Source of the DNA: Bryum argenteum
Lineage: Eukaryota > Streptophyta > Bryopsida > Bryales > Bryaceae
Length of the DNA stretch: 64,000 nt
Reading direction: 5' to 3'
NCBI GenBank assembly: GCA_037043015.1
Contig: CM073324.1
Location: 22,956,097-23,020,096 of the forward strand
This document shows positions 12,453 to 24,455 of the stretch, piece after piece. Under the pieces are notes generated by a model. The model made no database searches. It was not told the DNA's origin and saw only the letters and a list, made by a program, of their open reading frames with translations. The number at the start of each line of letters is the position of its first letter. The first letter of the stretch is position 1. A program made the translations under genes and the position numbers.

Positions 12453-13425
12453 GGCTTCAGGGGTCTGCCATTGCAAGAGCATTGAGCCAAAGGAAGGCGT
12501 AGTGATATCTGGGTGATACCCGCAAGCAGCATACCCGGTTTGATACTCGATTGATGCCCGACATAACTTTCATGATAAAACTTTCCCCAATACCAACACG
12601 TAGGTTGCGATTAACAACTCAAAAATAACACATCGATTACAAGATCTCCATTTTCATTCATTATTGTGATCCGCACTTATCATGATAATGAGAATATGGA
12701 GAGTTGTTTAGCAACCTAATAATTAGGACCTCCATTTTAAGTCAATACGATGTTTTGATAATAAGAATATAAAGGGCATTTGGGAGCAAAACGAATATGA
12801 AGGGTTGTTTGGCGAACGTCTGGGAAGAAACAACAATAAGAGACTGATGTTGAGATATTAAGGTTCATACCTCTATTTTCAATGCTTACGTAATATCACG
12901 ATTATGGGGATATTATGATCTTGAATATCATGATAATGATGAGTTACCAAACGGGTGGTTACGAGTAAATATTGTGATTTAGCAAATATCTTCATTTAAG
13001 ATGAAATATTATGATACTCGTGTAGCTCCCAAACGTACACTTAAAAGCATTTGCAATTATAAGATAGAGGCACCTAGGGTAGTGACTTTTACAAATGCTC
13101 GTTATTCTTTAAAATAGATTTGTTTAATTTTCACTCAATCTTCTAAGAAAGTACAAGACAATTCCAATACACCAAAGGACAAGATTTGGATGCTTGTATA
13201 CAAAAGTTATCAACCTTTTAACAACAAAGCTTGCAACCATGCCTTTGATATATCACAAACAGTTCCATTCCATTACGTTAGATCTCTACTTTACGTATGC
13301 TCGTGGTACATTTCCTAAACTATGAAATTATAAATCAGCCACTAGGGGCTCGGTTGGGGCGGCACATTGGTGGGAGGAAGGGTAGCATAAGTTAATGAAT
13401 TGTCCGTTTAATTTACTCCCTATGT

Positions 13426-13604
13426 CTCTGAAGAAAACCATGATTTGGTATAAACCCTCCTTTCGCAAAAAACACGAGGATTTGATCCCAATGAGTAATT
13501 CAAACCATCCAAACCATATCCAACCATATTATTGAGTGATCCAAAACATTAGAGAAAATCCAACCATTTTTAGCAAATCATGGTTCTCTTCAAAGACATA
13601 GGGA
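13426..13604. mobile_element. Stowaway-like MITE
   Basis: The left end CTCCCTATGTCTCTGAAGA is mirrored on the right by TCTTCAAAGACATAGGG, and the arms run on through ACCATGATTTG and its complement. A TA precedes the left end; the right flank is less clear. About 180 bp, no coding capacity. Confidence 0.65.
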
Positions 13605-14234
13605 CTTATTGGTCCAAAAGGTCAAGTTTTAATCTCAATAATAGGTGGAAGGGATTTAGCAAAAGAACTTTGATATTTCAAGACCTTATAAAATCATATA
13701 TATTTGATTATCTTTATTTATTTTTAGATAGTCCTTTAGGCCTATAAAGATTAAGATTTGCATGCCGAAACTTTCTTGATTATTGAAGCAAATGTTATGA
13801 ATCATAGATCACTACAAAGCTCTTCGTGAGTATTGTACCCCTCATTGTCATCAATTGAAATTAGAGCGGGTGATTCTTGATTCATCAAATTTTGCCCAAC
13901 CTTTGGCGTGCTTAAACTCTATGATCAATGGAAGCAGATCTTATCAAACTAGATATCACTGCAAAGCTCTTGGAGAGAGCTATTCACCCAACTAGATTTT
14001 ATCTTTTTTAAATATCAAGATTGAGCTTAATTCTACGAGGTTTGTAATATGGTTAAGAAATTATGGAACAAAGGGAGTATGAGTTTTCATTTATCATTGG
14101 TTGAGACCTTCTCATAAATTAATAATTGTTCTTGAAACAAAGTATACCTATTGGCTACATCTTTTAACTACTTGTTGCTTACAAGTTATATCAAAAATGA
14201 TCAAAGTCTACTCTTGAACAACAATAATGAAGTA

Positions 14235-14425
14235 TTCTCTCCGTCTCACTCAAATATCATGCTTTAAAAACTTTTGCGATCTTAAGGTCATCTCAAATTA
14301 TGTTGCCTTCAAGAAATGAATTTGATTAATGAATTGGAGTAAAACACACCGCTATCAAATCTCTTAAACTGTACTATTCTGCAACAATCTTTTCAAGCAA
14401 ATCATGATGTTTTAGTGAGGGGGAG
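14235..14425. mobile_element. Stowaway-like MITE
   Basis: The left end TTCTCTCCGTCTCACT and right end AGTGAGGGGGAG form inverted repeats that extend through a CATGAT motif. TA flanks both sides. About 191 bp, no coding capacity. Confidence 0.65.
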
Positions 14426-14639
14426 TAGTATTCAATATGATTGAAAAAAATAGATACTTAATCAATATCTCAGAGCAATTCTACATTTAGCATGATTTGG
14501 TAGACCAATGAATGTGTTAATGGATGGAATGATAGATAAAAGAATAAGCAAATGAATTTGTAAAAAAGGGAGATCTAAGGATCGATTCGTAGATAAAAAT
14601 TCCCATACCATGAGCTTGTCGCTGTAGGTAAGGGAGAGT

Positions 14640-15620
14640 GCCTAATAATGGCTCAAATTTCAGATTTTCTAATTTGTAGTCAAGTAAGCAGTGTAAGCAA
14701 TTTTCGTGAATGGGGAAAGTAAATGGAAAGATAGTCAAAGTGGATTCGTGAATTTCCGACTCTTCTACAATTTGTTGTGAATTCTTGAAGGTTGTCTCAT
14801 AGGTGTTTCTAAAATGGTGCCCTAATTCTGCACCTTGTAATGTTTAAGGTGAGTACATGCTATTGTTGAGTGAAGAAGCTATTATGTATCTTTGGGTGAA
14901 GAAGCCTAGTGCTTCATTATTGATACCGCTCTAGTTTTGAGCACTCTCCCTTAGCATTGCAAGAACGATGATATTTTTACCTCTAAAGTTTCTAGGCACT
15001 ATCTCCATGCTTTACCTTCAATATTGCCTTCTTTCAATGCAAGGTGAGATTTTTCATTTTATGGCAAATTTTGAAGTATGAAACACTAAGATCTTGTACT
15101 AAACTTGTACAAGATCATGGACACCAAATCGTGCACTCAAATTCCTCCCCATGTGTGAGATCATAGCATTCAAAGCTGGAAAATGATTTTTTCACTTGTT
15201 GTGGAAAGGGAAAGCTATATTTAGAGGGTCAAAAACACCATTTTGGAGGTGAATCTAAATTGAGGTTGTTCACATTCGGCGTCCTCTGGGTGAATTAGGA
15301 ATATGACTATGCAATTTTTATTTCACTTGTTGTGAAAAGGGAAAGCTATATCCTAAGGGTCAAAAATACCATTTTAGAGGTGAATCTGAATTGAGGTTGT
15401 TCACATTCTGCGTCCTCTCCTCTCGCTGAATTAGGAATATGTCTATGCAATTTTTACCCTCACGCAACCTATACAATGAAATGCTTGATTTTCCACATTT
15501 AGGAATGCTAGAATTCACACACATAGGCCCATTTTCAACATTTAAAAAGGCATGTAAAATGTTATTTGATTGAAAATCTGAATAGTGAGACCATGCCTCA
15601 TTACCTTTTCTACATGTACA
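14640..15620 (+). repeat. Dispersed repeat, AGATCTTGTAC family
   Basis: The stretch 14640-14860 resembles 38090-38300 (shared AATAATGGCTCA, GTGTAAGCAATTTT, AGGTGTTTCTAAAATGG). The stretch 15095-15190 carries the AGATCTTGTAC and GTGAGATCATA motifs found also near 38465, 42190 and 57165. This looks like an old, decayed transposon family without recognisable coding sequence. Confidence 0.55.
15190..15455. repeat. Tandem duplication, 2 x about 131 bp
   Basis: Two adjacent units, each starting TTCACTTGTTGTG and containing TTGAGGTTGTTCACATTC, at about 15190-15320 and 15321-15455. They lie inside the dispersed repeat. Confidence 0.85.
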
Positions 15621-16161
15621 AAAGACACATCTAAAAAAAAAAGTAAAATCTCAAATTTTGGTGAATTTTTGAAGTTTCTGTGTTTTGATCAATTCTGAGC
15701 AGATTTTGAGGGTAAATGATCATATACTGCAGTTTGGGCAGATTTTGAGAATAAAGGAGCATATACAGCAGTCTGAAAGATTTTGGGCAGATTTCAAATA
15801 GTGTTTTCAAACTTGGATTGCAAATATCTTTTAGAGTAGGAAGAAGTTTGGAGCATGACATAACTTTTCAGAAACCTATGGAAACACTCTCGAACCTACA
15901 ATAGTTTCAACTTCATGCCATCTTGACCAAAGCCTAATCGGCCCAAAACGGGCCTCTTGAAACTTAAACCCTCGCTTTATACCATCATCACAGGGATACC
16001 AACAATGGCCAACATGGTACTCGAGCACTCAACTCGGAATCTGATTTCAGTTGTTCTTGATAGCGAAACACATCTATGGTATCAATCACGAGATTCGGGA
16101 ACTCCAGCACTCGTTCAAGAGACTAAGACTGCAAAATTGGCTACGATTCGATGAGTGCCTC

Positions 16162-18353
16162 TATGAACTCATCGATCCTGACCCAGTGCTCTTCGTCCTC
16201 CGTGCCTTCCTCTGCTGTACCAGGTTCCGAGATGCTTTCTGGTTGAACGATGTCCCCTGCACAACACAATCAAACACCCCCGTTCACACTCTCACTTCTT
16301 CCATACCATGCATCCAACATACCATTCTCACCCTCATTGCCCTCAACTCACCTTCAGCCACTCGCTCGCTGCTGCGGCGTCGCTGCTCGTGCGCGTACCC
16401 GTCTCCACTTTCTTGCCGCTCCTCTTCATCTTCTGCACTCAAACCCACATACCACCATTAGTCACCCTCTCATGCCCCACATCCTACTTCCATACCCTGT
16501 GTTCGTGGAACCCACTGCTGTACCTTGATGGACTCCTGCACTTTCGAGTACGTCCACATTCCCAGAAGTCCCAGCAACCCCAACCCGAACAGCGACAGGA
16601 AAATCGTCTCGCCCTTCGGCAAGTACCCCGCTTCCGCCACATCGATCGTGCCGTTGTGGAACACGCTCCTGTGTGCTTTGCCATCCACCTCGTACACCAC
16701 GTGCCCCACCAAGTCGTAGCTTCCTGGCTGCAACACCCACCCACAATGTCACTCACAACCCACCACCACATCCACACTCACATCTACACTTAACATGGTT
16801 GCGCCTCTTTGAGACCCGAAAGGAGTAGGAGGTTTGCCCATCCGCTCTGAAAAACCTACAATTAAATTACTACCACACTACATGACCACGAACTTAGTTC
16901 TGTTACAGCCCTCTTCTGCAAGGCTTGTGACCTTTATCACACTCAACCACAGTCCGCAAGCTCCCGACGACTACGCTAGATAAAAGAGCACACCGCACCT
17001 GCAGGAACTTGTTGATGCTGAACAAGTAGTTGATGGACGCCTTGCTGCCGCTCGCCACGGCGGGACCGCCCTCCTGTCACACACACACCACATTCTAAGC
17101 TCCCCTCCACAAGCTCGTGGAAGCCCTAACACGGACTTCATGACCAGCTTGTTTCCCAAAAGCTTGAAACTAGTGGTCATTTCCTTGATGGCGCATCGAC
17201 GGCACGTACCTTAACCGTGAAGTTCTGAACGATCAGACGGTGGTCATGGAGAAGGTGCAGAGAGGCACGGGCGTAAGCTACAGTCAATGGAGCAGCACCT
17301 GTGCACACACATTTCCCTGTTAACTCACGATTTCAATCCACACCCAAAGGAGCAATCCTATAGACACTATGCAGTCGATTAGAAAATATCCGAAAGAGCG
17401 ATTTGCAACAACCTCGAATTGGCAATAATTGGCAATTCAAATGTAGAGCGAAATGCTCACCATCGTTGCTGATATCGATATCGATCATCGTAGGCTCTCC
17501 TGCTTTCACCACTGTACACACCCAACACAACAACGAAAGAGAATCTCAAAAAAGGCGGCCACAATGCAGCAGAAACCTCCAAATGAAGAACTCCGAAAAC
17601 GATAGCGAGAATGCTCAAAGAGAAGAATTCCTTTCGAAGAAAGCCCAGTAACTTACCCTTGCCGATGTTCTTAGGAAAATATGCAGAGGCGCTGACTCCC
17701 GGGGCGGATGTCAACTTGGCCTCCACGACCTTCTCCGGAACAGGCTCATCCACTACATCCTTCTCGCTCTTCACTGATTCATCAACACCCTCAGCTTCGC
17801 TGCTCACAACTGGTGTCACTGCAATACCGAAAATCGCAGTTTCAACACAATGCAGGCGAACCCAAGTAGAGTAACCATCGTGTACGAAAACCAGCAATTT
17901 CGGACTCATCAGAACTCTTAGCAAGGATCATATCAATGCATAAAAAACTCGATCATTCTAATGATGTTGGGTGACCTAAAACCAGCATTCACGATATGAG
18001 CTAGCGTAAGGAGTGGAACCATCATATCATAAAAGCAGCAATTCTGGATTCTTCAGAACTCTTTCAAGAAAATCCGAGAATCATAGCAATGCATTAAGAA
18101 ATTGATCATTCTAATGCTGTTGGGTTGGGTGACCTAAAAGCGGCATTCACGATATGAGCTAGCGTATGTTAGGAGTGGACTAAGGAGCTAGTTTGAAGGA
18201 ACGTTGGGTCCTTAGAAGGCGGCGATCTAGCTCGGGGTGGCCGGAAACCTAGAAACAATCCAAGAGTGGTGAAAACGGCGTACCGAAAGCTTGCAGGAGA
18301 AGTGCGGATGCCAGCAGTAGCAAGAGCACGGTGCTCCAGGGTCCTTTCGCCAT
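16162..18353 (-). CDS. SSR1: Translocon-associated protein subunit alpha (TRAP-alpha / SSR1), copy A
   Basis: Eight exons on the minus strand: 18353-18284, 17818-17657, 17511-17461, 17298-17210, 17073-16999, 16727-16524, 16432-16352 and 16257-16162, all at GT/AG borders, giving 275 residues. Residues 1-23 form a cleavable signal peptide (MAKGPWSTVLLLLLASALLL). An acidic lumenal stretch (SEAEGVDESVKSEKDVVDEP) follows, then the conserved lumenal domain, one transmembrane helix (FLSLFGLGLLGLLGMWTY), and a basic cytosolic tail. TRAP is an ER membrane complex that assists Sec61 in secretory protein import. No lesion is seen. It is the mirror partner of the gene at 20334-22280, with identical exon lengths and phases and 12 amino-acid differences, all in exons 1-5. 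Confidence 0.93.
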
Positions 18354-19848
18354 CGCAGCAGAGCTTGATGAATGATCGCGAGCGTAGCACTACTGAAGTT
18401 GGAAAAGTGGGTTGTGAGCAAGGGACTGTGAGAATGATAGAAGTGTAGGGGTTTCCTCTTTCGGTCTCGCATGTACCTCGGTGGTACATTTGAGCTCTGA
18501 CGTCAGAGGGCTGCCAAGGTGGACTTGGATTGCTCCGTGGACGTTGACCTGGCAGGAGGAGCTGAAATCTATGAATCTCTTAGTTTTTATTCATTTTCCG
18601 TGAAGAACCAACCTTTGTGGGATTGGGTACTTCAGGATTTTTTATTTTTTTATTTTTTAAGTTTTAAGTTTTACTTTTACTTTTCTGAACCCTTCAAAAT
18701 AGTGATGAAAGAGTTTGACAATGAGCAAAATGGTATATTCCTATGGGTATCAGGGTCTTGCTAGGTCCATATGTATTACTATAATACCAACCAATAAATC
18801 TACCAACTTGACAACAAGAGTTGTTTGAAAAATAGAGATAGTAACTTTAGAAGTGATATCAATTAGTCTGAACCAATTGAATGCTCCGAATGTGTGGTTT
18901 TGGTCCTATGCAGATTTTGAGCATCACATCTTATTGGTCGGTGAAAGGAGCGTTAATAGTTGATAGGTGTTTTTACTTTAGGTTGAATTTTCACAAATGC
19001 CGACACAAAGTATAATTTAAACCCTATTGAGAGGGCCATTGTGTGCCTTCATGTAAACACAACATTACAACATGAATAATAAATCTGAAGTGAGGGAAAA
19101 GTCCTTCTGAGGAATGATTCACAACAATTCTGCTTAATTTTTTCCATTCACTTGGAACATCATTAAACTTCTTAGGTTTTGCTTAAATACCTCCATAAAG
19201 AGATTTCTCTCTTGGCATTACTAACATAACTCAACCCTCACGTGCAAAATTGGTTTTATCAGTCATATAAAAATCCATCCAATCAAATGCGTTACTCACA
19301 AAGACCTATATGCCCCCATACATCCTAGATGTCATTCCCTCACTCAACTCGACATATGTGTACTAGGGTTCGGGAAATTTTTGAAGCCTTAGTGGCTGAT
19401 TGCGGATGGTTGATATCAAGGGTCAGAATTTTTCCATTTCTCATCGGCAAGTGCCGATGTTTTATAGAATTTATAGGCCAATTGCCCATAATTTCAAATT
19501 TTCATGGGCTAATATCCGATTAAATGAAATTCCTCCCGGCCCTAATGATCTAAAAGAAATAATGTAAATTTATTGGTGTTCGTTTTTAAGTACAAAATTT
19601 TGAAATAGGAGAACACAAATGTTTGCTCAAAACTTTAAATTTGAGGCATTAACATCTTTGGTAGGAATTGGACCAACCAAGAGACAAAATCCATCGGCTG
19701 ATAATGTACTAGCTGTCGGTTTTCCCCGGTCATTGATGTGTACACCCCAAGCGCACACTATACATTTCCACATTAGCAAGATGATTCCGTGGGAATGACA
19801 GATGTGATTTTATCAATTTTATTAATTTTTTTTAATATTTTATTTTTT

Positions 19849-19889
<41 letters not shown>

Positions 19890-20333
19890 ATATATATATA
19901 TATATATATAAAAGATTGAAAACCTAGAAACCAATATAAGTTAAGTGCAAATTTCTGCCCCTCATTTACAGGTTTTTGTTGTGCACTAGAGCTATTCATT
20001 TTGTGAGGTTCCAAGATAAAGCTTATGATAGTTCTTTGCATCAGTTTCTCAAAGAAAAAGTATGGGAGGGGAAGCCTGCTATTGAGATGCATGGAGTGCA
20101 CTCTAGCACCCACAGAACGTGCCTGTACGCCGACCTCGAATCCAGAGCACCGGACCAATATCTACACTCTCGTTACATCTATCGCAGTTTATGTTCCAAA
20201 TGGGTACATCCTGCCTGATGTCCAGACGTTGCTGCAGCAAAGAGCACATCACCATCTTCGTCTCCCGCTCTCTGTGTCTCTCTCTCGCCATCGTCTCGAG
20301 GTGCCACAGATCTGCGCCGATCAATAAGCAGCC
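18354..20333. other. Shared divergent promoter region between the two TRAP-alpha genes
   Basis: About 2 kb separates the two start codons, so both promoters must lie here. The bases immediately upstream of the two ATGs are not obviously similar, so the duplication seems to stop near the start codons. An AAAT/AT microsatellite sits at about 19852-19910. No coding gene is supported. Confidence 0.6.
19852..19910. repeat. (AAAT)n and (AT)n microsatellite
   Basis: About ten AAAT units followed by about nine AT units. Confidence 0.95.
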
Positions 20334-22280
20334 ATGGCCAGGGGACCGTGGAGCACCGTGCTCTTGCTGCTGTTGGCGTCCACGCTTCTTTTGCAAGCCT
20401 TTGGTACGCGTTTCTCTTGCTTTTTATCGATCAGGGTTTTACTAGGGTTTGGATCGTGCTCTCTGGTGCCATTGATGGTGCAATGCGAGTAGGAGACGAT
20501 TTCGGAGTGCGTACAATTTGTTAAGCATGGCGCACTTAGGAATTGCATGTTGTCATTGTCATGCGTGGGTAATCCTGGATGAAAGGACTGTGTGCGAGCT
20601 CGCTGGTATGTGGCAATGCGATGGTCTGATTGCTTGGGTTTGCAGTGACGCCAGTTCTGAGTAGCGAAGCTGAGGGTGTTGATGCATCAGCGAAGAGCGA
20701 GAAGGATGTGGTGGATGAGCCTGTTCCGGAGAAGGTCGTGGAAGCTAAATTGACACCCGCCCCGGGGATCAGCACCTCCGCATATTTCCCTAAGAATATC
20801 GGCAAGGGTAAGTTAACTGGCTTCTTCACGAATTGAAAGGACTGCGCATTGTCATTTCTTTCAAGCATCCTCGGAGTTTTAGTTTGAAAGTTTCTGGTCT
20901 ACTGTGGAGAGTGACAGTCGTTGTTGTGCTGGTGTCGTTGTCGGGTGTGTACAGTGGTGAAAGCAGGAGAGCCTACGATGATCGATATCGATATCAACAA
21001 CGATGGTGAGCATTTCGCTCTACATTTGAATTGCCAGTTGTAGGTGGTTGGAAGTTGCTCTTTTGGATATTCTCTAATTAACTGGAAAGTGTCTAGAGGA
21101 TTGCTCCTTTGAGTCTGGATTGAAAGCATGAGTTAACTGGGAAAAGTGTATGCACAGGTGCTGCTCCATTGACTGTAGCTTACGCCCGTGCCACTCTGCA
21201 CCTTCTACATGACCACCGTCTGATCGTCCAAAACTTTACGGTCAAGGTACGTCTTTTGCAACGCCCTCGAGGGACTGGCTACTAGAGAAATCGACTACTA
21301 GTTCCGATTTGGTATTTTAGATGCAAGCTTCTTTGAATTCCGTGTTAAGGCTTTTAAGAGTTTGTCGAGGAGAGCTTAGAATGTCGCGTGTGCTGGGTGG
21401 ATGACAGGAGGGTGGTCCCTCCGTGATGAGCGGCAGCAAGGCGTCCATCAATTACTTGTTCAGCATCAACAAGTTCCTGCAGGTGCGGCGTGCTCCGACT
21501 TCAATCACTTGTCGAGAGCTTGTGGAGAGAATGAACAGTTCCACTTCGTTAGTTGATTGTGATGAAGGATGCTGGACACTGAAAGCATTTTAGAAGAGGG
21601 CTGTAGCAGATGTAAGTGTGGTGGTAGTGATTAATCAGAGGTTGTTCAGGGTAATCGTTCTACTCCATTCGGGTCTCAAATGTGGGGGTGGGTTGTAAGT
21701 GACATTGTGGGTGGGTGTTGCAGCCAGGAAGCTACGACTTGGTGGGGCACGTGGTGTACGAGGTGGATGGCAAAGCACACAGGAGCGTGTTCCACAACGG
21801 CACGATCGATGTGGCGGAAGCGGGGTACTTGCCGAAGGGCGAGACGATTTTCCTGTCGCTGTTCGGGTTGGGGTTGCTGGGACTTCTGGGAATGTGGACG
21901 TACTCGAAAGTGCAGGAGTCCATCAAGGTAAAGCACTGGTTTCCACGAACACAGGGTATGGAAGTAGGATGTGGGGCATGAGAGGCGTGACCAATGGTGG
22001 TGTGTGGGTGTGAGTGCAGAAGATGAAGAGGAGCGGCAAGAAAGTGGAGACGGGTACGCGCACGAGCAGCGACGCCGCAGCGGCGAGCGAGTGGCTGAAG
22101 GTGAGTTGAGGGCAATGAGAATGAGAATCGTATGGTATGAAAGAAGTGAGAGTGTGAACGGGGGTGTTTGATCGTGTTGTGCAGGGGACATCGTTCAACC
22201 AGAAAGCATCTCGGAACCTGGTACAGCAGAGGAAGGCACGGAGGACGAAGAGCACTGGGTCAGGATCAATGAGTTCATAG
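20334..22280 (+). CDS. SSR1: Translocon-associated protein subunit alpha (TRAP-alpha / SSR1), copy B
   Basis: Eight exons: 20334-20403, 20646-20807, 20955-21005, 21158-21246, 21408-21482, 21724-21927, 22020-22100 and 22185-22280, giving 275 residues. The signal peptide is MARGPWSTVLLLLLASTLLL. The lumenal domain includes NFTVK and a second NGT glycosylation site in exon 6, followed by one transmembrane helix and a lysine/arginine-rich cytosolic tail. The gene is intact and encodes the same protein type as its head-to-head partner at 16162-18353. Exon 6 is identical to the partner's at every one of 204 bases, while exons 1-5 have diverged. Similarity continues a short way past the stop codon. 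Confidence 0.93.
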
Positions 22281-23639
22281 AGGCACTCATTGAATCGCAG
22301 CCAATTTTGCAGAGTTCTCTGAAGTGTTGGATTGATCATGTGCAAAGCTTTCTACAGTCTTTGCATTGAGGCTGTAAATTCTGGTTGACAGCCACCGAGC
22401 GTGTCTTGTTTTAGCGGGATCTGTGGATGCCCTTTGGCACTGACATTACTGAATAGAGAATTATGTGGCTTTGTGGCTTGTGGCTTTGGAGAAGATTTGT
22501 TTACTATCTATCCCTGTGAGTTGGAATTATCATTTCTCTGGATTTATATCAGAAGTTGCAAGTCAAGGTTGTGGGAATCAACATCCAACGTCAACGTCAT
22601 TGGTGTCATTTGACTCTTTCGAGGGGTCAAGTGTAGTACAGCCAGGGTTCGTGGTATAGGCGAACAAGACTTTCAACTAGCATTCCTAATGTTTGACATT
22701 GTTTATATTGAAAATATAAAACTTGAATCCAATGTAGAACGATTGAATGGTTGTGAAAGATTTGCTTACAAGGGTTACAATGGACACTTAGTAATCTTAA
22801 GGTAGATAGACCCATTCTCGACCGGTGACCAATAACTGATCAAGCCCAATTCCTAGATTTTGAAAGAACAGATGTATCTCATTTGTATATTTGAGCATGT
22901 GATCGGCTTTAGGTTCCAAGCAACTTTTCACTTTAAACAATTATAACTATTTGAATAATGCAAATAAAATTACGAAACTTTTTGCATTCAACAAGAACCT
23001 TATGTTTGCACGCATGAAAAATTCTAAAAAAATATATATACCTTAATATCATGTGCTAAAATCCTTAAGTGGTCGGTTATAGGTGCCTCTATCTTAGTGT
23101 ATTGTCGTTTTGGGTACCTAAACAAGTTCAATTTTTGCAACTTTCTGTATCTACCGCCTTGCAATGAATTGCAAGCTGTGCGTGCAATGTGATAACTTCG
23201 CGAACACATTTCCAACTGCATTCACTTCTTTTCTGCATTGCATGTGTCTATTTGGAGAATTTCAACAACAACATATTTTCATCAAGTTTGATGGAAATGG
23301 TAAACTTGTGCAATGAATGATGACGATCGTGACATTGCTCAATTGTGGATGAAATATGTTTATTCACATGTGATCTTGATTGTTGAGTGTTGACGATCCA
23401 AGCCATGGGTTGTAGTGCTCTTAGGGAGGTTGCTCCCGTGGAACTTCATTGACAATTCATAGTTGCATATCTCTTGTTGAGCCAGAAAGTCCTATATCAT
23501 TGTTGTTATGTCTTGTAGGCATACCATCAAGGGTAGTTCGAACGGACATTATATTCCAAAGAACACCTTACGGGTTAGTATTCTTCGTCTTGAGCAAGAA
23601 ATTACTCTAATCTTGATGTTAAAAAAAATTCAAAAAATT

Positions 23640-23712
<73 letters not shown>

Positions 23713-24014
23713 CTGGTACACTACGAAGTTTTGGTTTCAAAACTAAAAGTTAATTAAACATTAGGATTGAGGAAGACAATGGACGGGAGCCTTTCTCTAA
23801 GACTTTAACTCTAAAACTTTAAGAGGGAAGGATGACGATATTTCATCCAGATTTCATCCATTCGCAAGCTCCTCTAATCGGAGCCGTTAAAAATTCAAAC
23901 AGATCCAAGCCGTCCAAAGACGAAATTAGGTTTCGAAGCTCACAAAGCCTGAACTCCAATGCTTTTCCAAGTCTCTTTCGCGTGTTTGCAGTGCCACCTT
24001 CATCACGTAGCACC
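22281..24014. other. Spacer between TRAP-alpha copy B and RPL27a
   Basis: It starts with the 3' UTR of TRAP-alpha copy B. It includes a poly(A) tract at about 23639-23709 and ends with the RPL27a leader. The leader is open in the RPL27a frame for about 60 codons, but plant L27a proteins begin at the MTTRLKK methionine. No other gene is seen. Confidence 0.6.
23639..23709. repeat. Poly(A) tract, about 70 bases
   Basis: Almost uninterrupted adenines with a single G. It could be a mononucleotide microsatellite or the tail of an unrecognised retroposon on the plus strand; no retroposon body is recognisable upstream. Confidence 0.9.
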
Positions 24015-24455
24015 ATGACGACCCGGCTGAAGAAGAACAGGAAGAAAAGGGGCCACGTGAGTGCAGGTCATGGGCGAGTAGGCAAGCACCGCAAGCATCC
24101 AGGAGGACGTGGTAATGCGGGAGGTATGCACCACCACCGCATCCTGTTCGACAAGTACCATCCGGGATACTTTGGCAAGGTCGGTATGCGCTACTTCCAC
24201 AAGACGATGAACAAGTTCCACTGTCCCATCGTCAACATCGACAAGTTGTGGTCGCTGGTGCCGGAGGCTGTCAAGGAGAAAGCCGACGGTGACAAGAGCG
24301 CGCCTCTCTTGGACGTCACTCAGCATGGATTCTTCAAGGTTCTTGGTAAAGGTGACCTCCCGACGCAGCCCATGGTTGTGAAGGCTAAGTTCTTCTCCAA
24401 GCTCGCTGAGAAGAAGATCAAGGAGGCTGGTGGCGCTGTCATCCTCACTGCTTAG
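24015..24455 (+). CDS. RPL27A: 60S ribosomal protein L27a (uL15)
   Basis: A single exon of 146 residues, the standard length. The N-terminus [20 protein letters not shown] and the glycine/histidine-rich segment [20 protein letters not shown] are diagnostic of eukaryotic L27a. The C-terminus [14 protein letters not shown] matches the family. It is a cytosolic large-subunit protein near the peptidyl transferase region. Lack of introns is also known for some flowering-plant L27a genes, so it does not by itself imply a retrocopy. The ATG at 24015 sits in a good context (CACCATGAC). Three AGGGTTT motifs (the reverse of the telo-box seen near plant ribosomal-protein genes) lie just after the stop. 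Confidence 0.97.
   Translation: MTTRLKKNRKKRGHVSAGHGRVGKHRKHPGGRGNAGGMHHHRILFDKYHPGYFGKVGMRYFHKTMNKFHCPIVNIDKLWSLVPEAVKEKADGDKSAPLLDVTQHGFFKVLGKGDLPTQPMVVKAKFFSKLAEKKIKEAGGAVILTA

Larger units (their letters stand above)
12453..16161. other. Intergenic AT-rich region with MITE-like hairpins and a dispersed repeat
   Basis: No gene is supported. The oligopeptidase promoter should lie just above 12452. Contents: two Stowaway-like inverted-repeat elements (13426-13604 and 14235-14425), part of a dispersed repeat family shared with 38.1-39.3 kb and 41.3-42.7 kb (about 14640-15620), and an internal tandem duplication at 15190-15455. The remainder shows nothing recognisable. Confidence 0.6.

Noticed and set aside
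21680-22345. Long overlapping frames on both strands across exons 6-8 of TRAP-alpha
   Set aside because: They are shadows of the GC-rich exons; only the spliced frame matches TRAP-alpha and the same shadows recur in the mirror copy.
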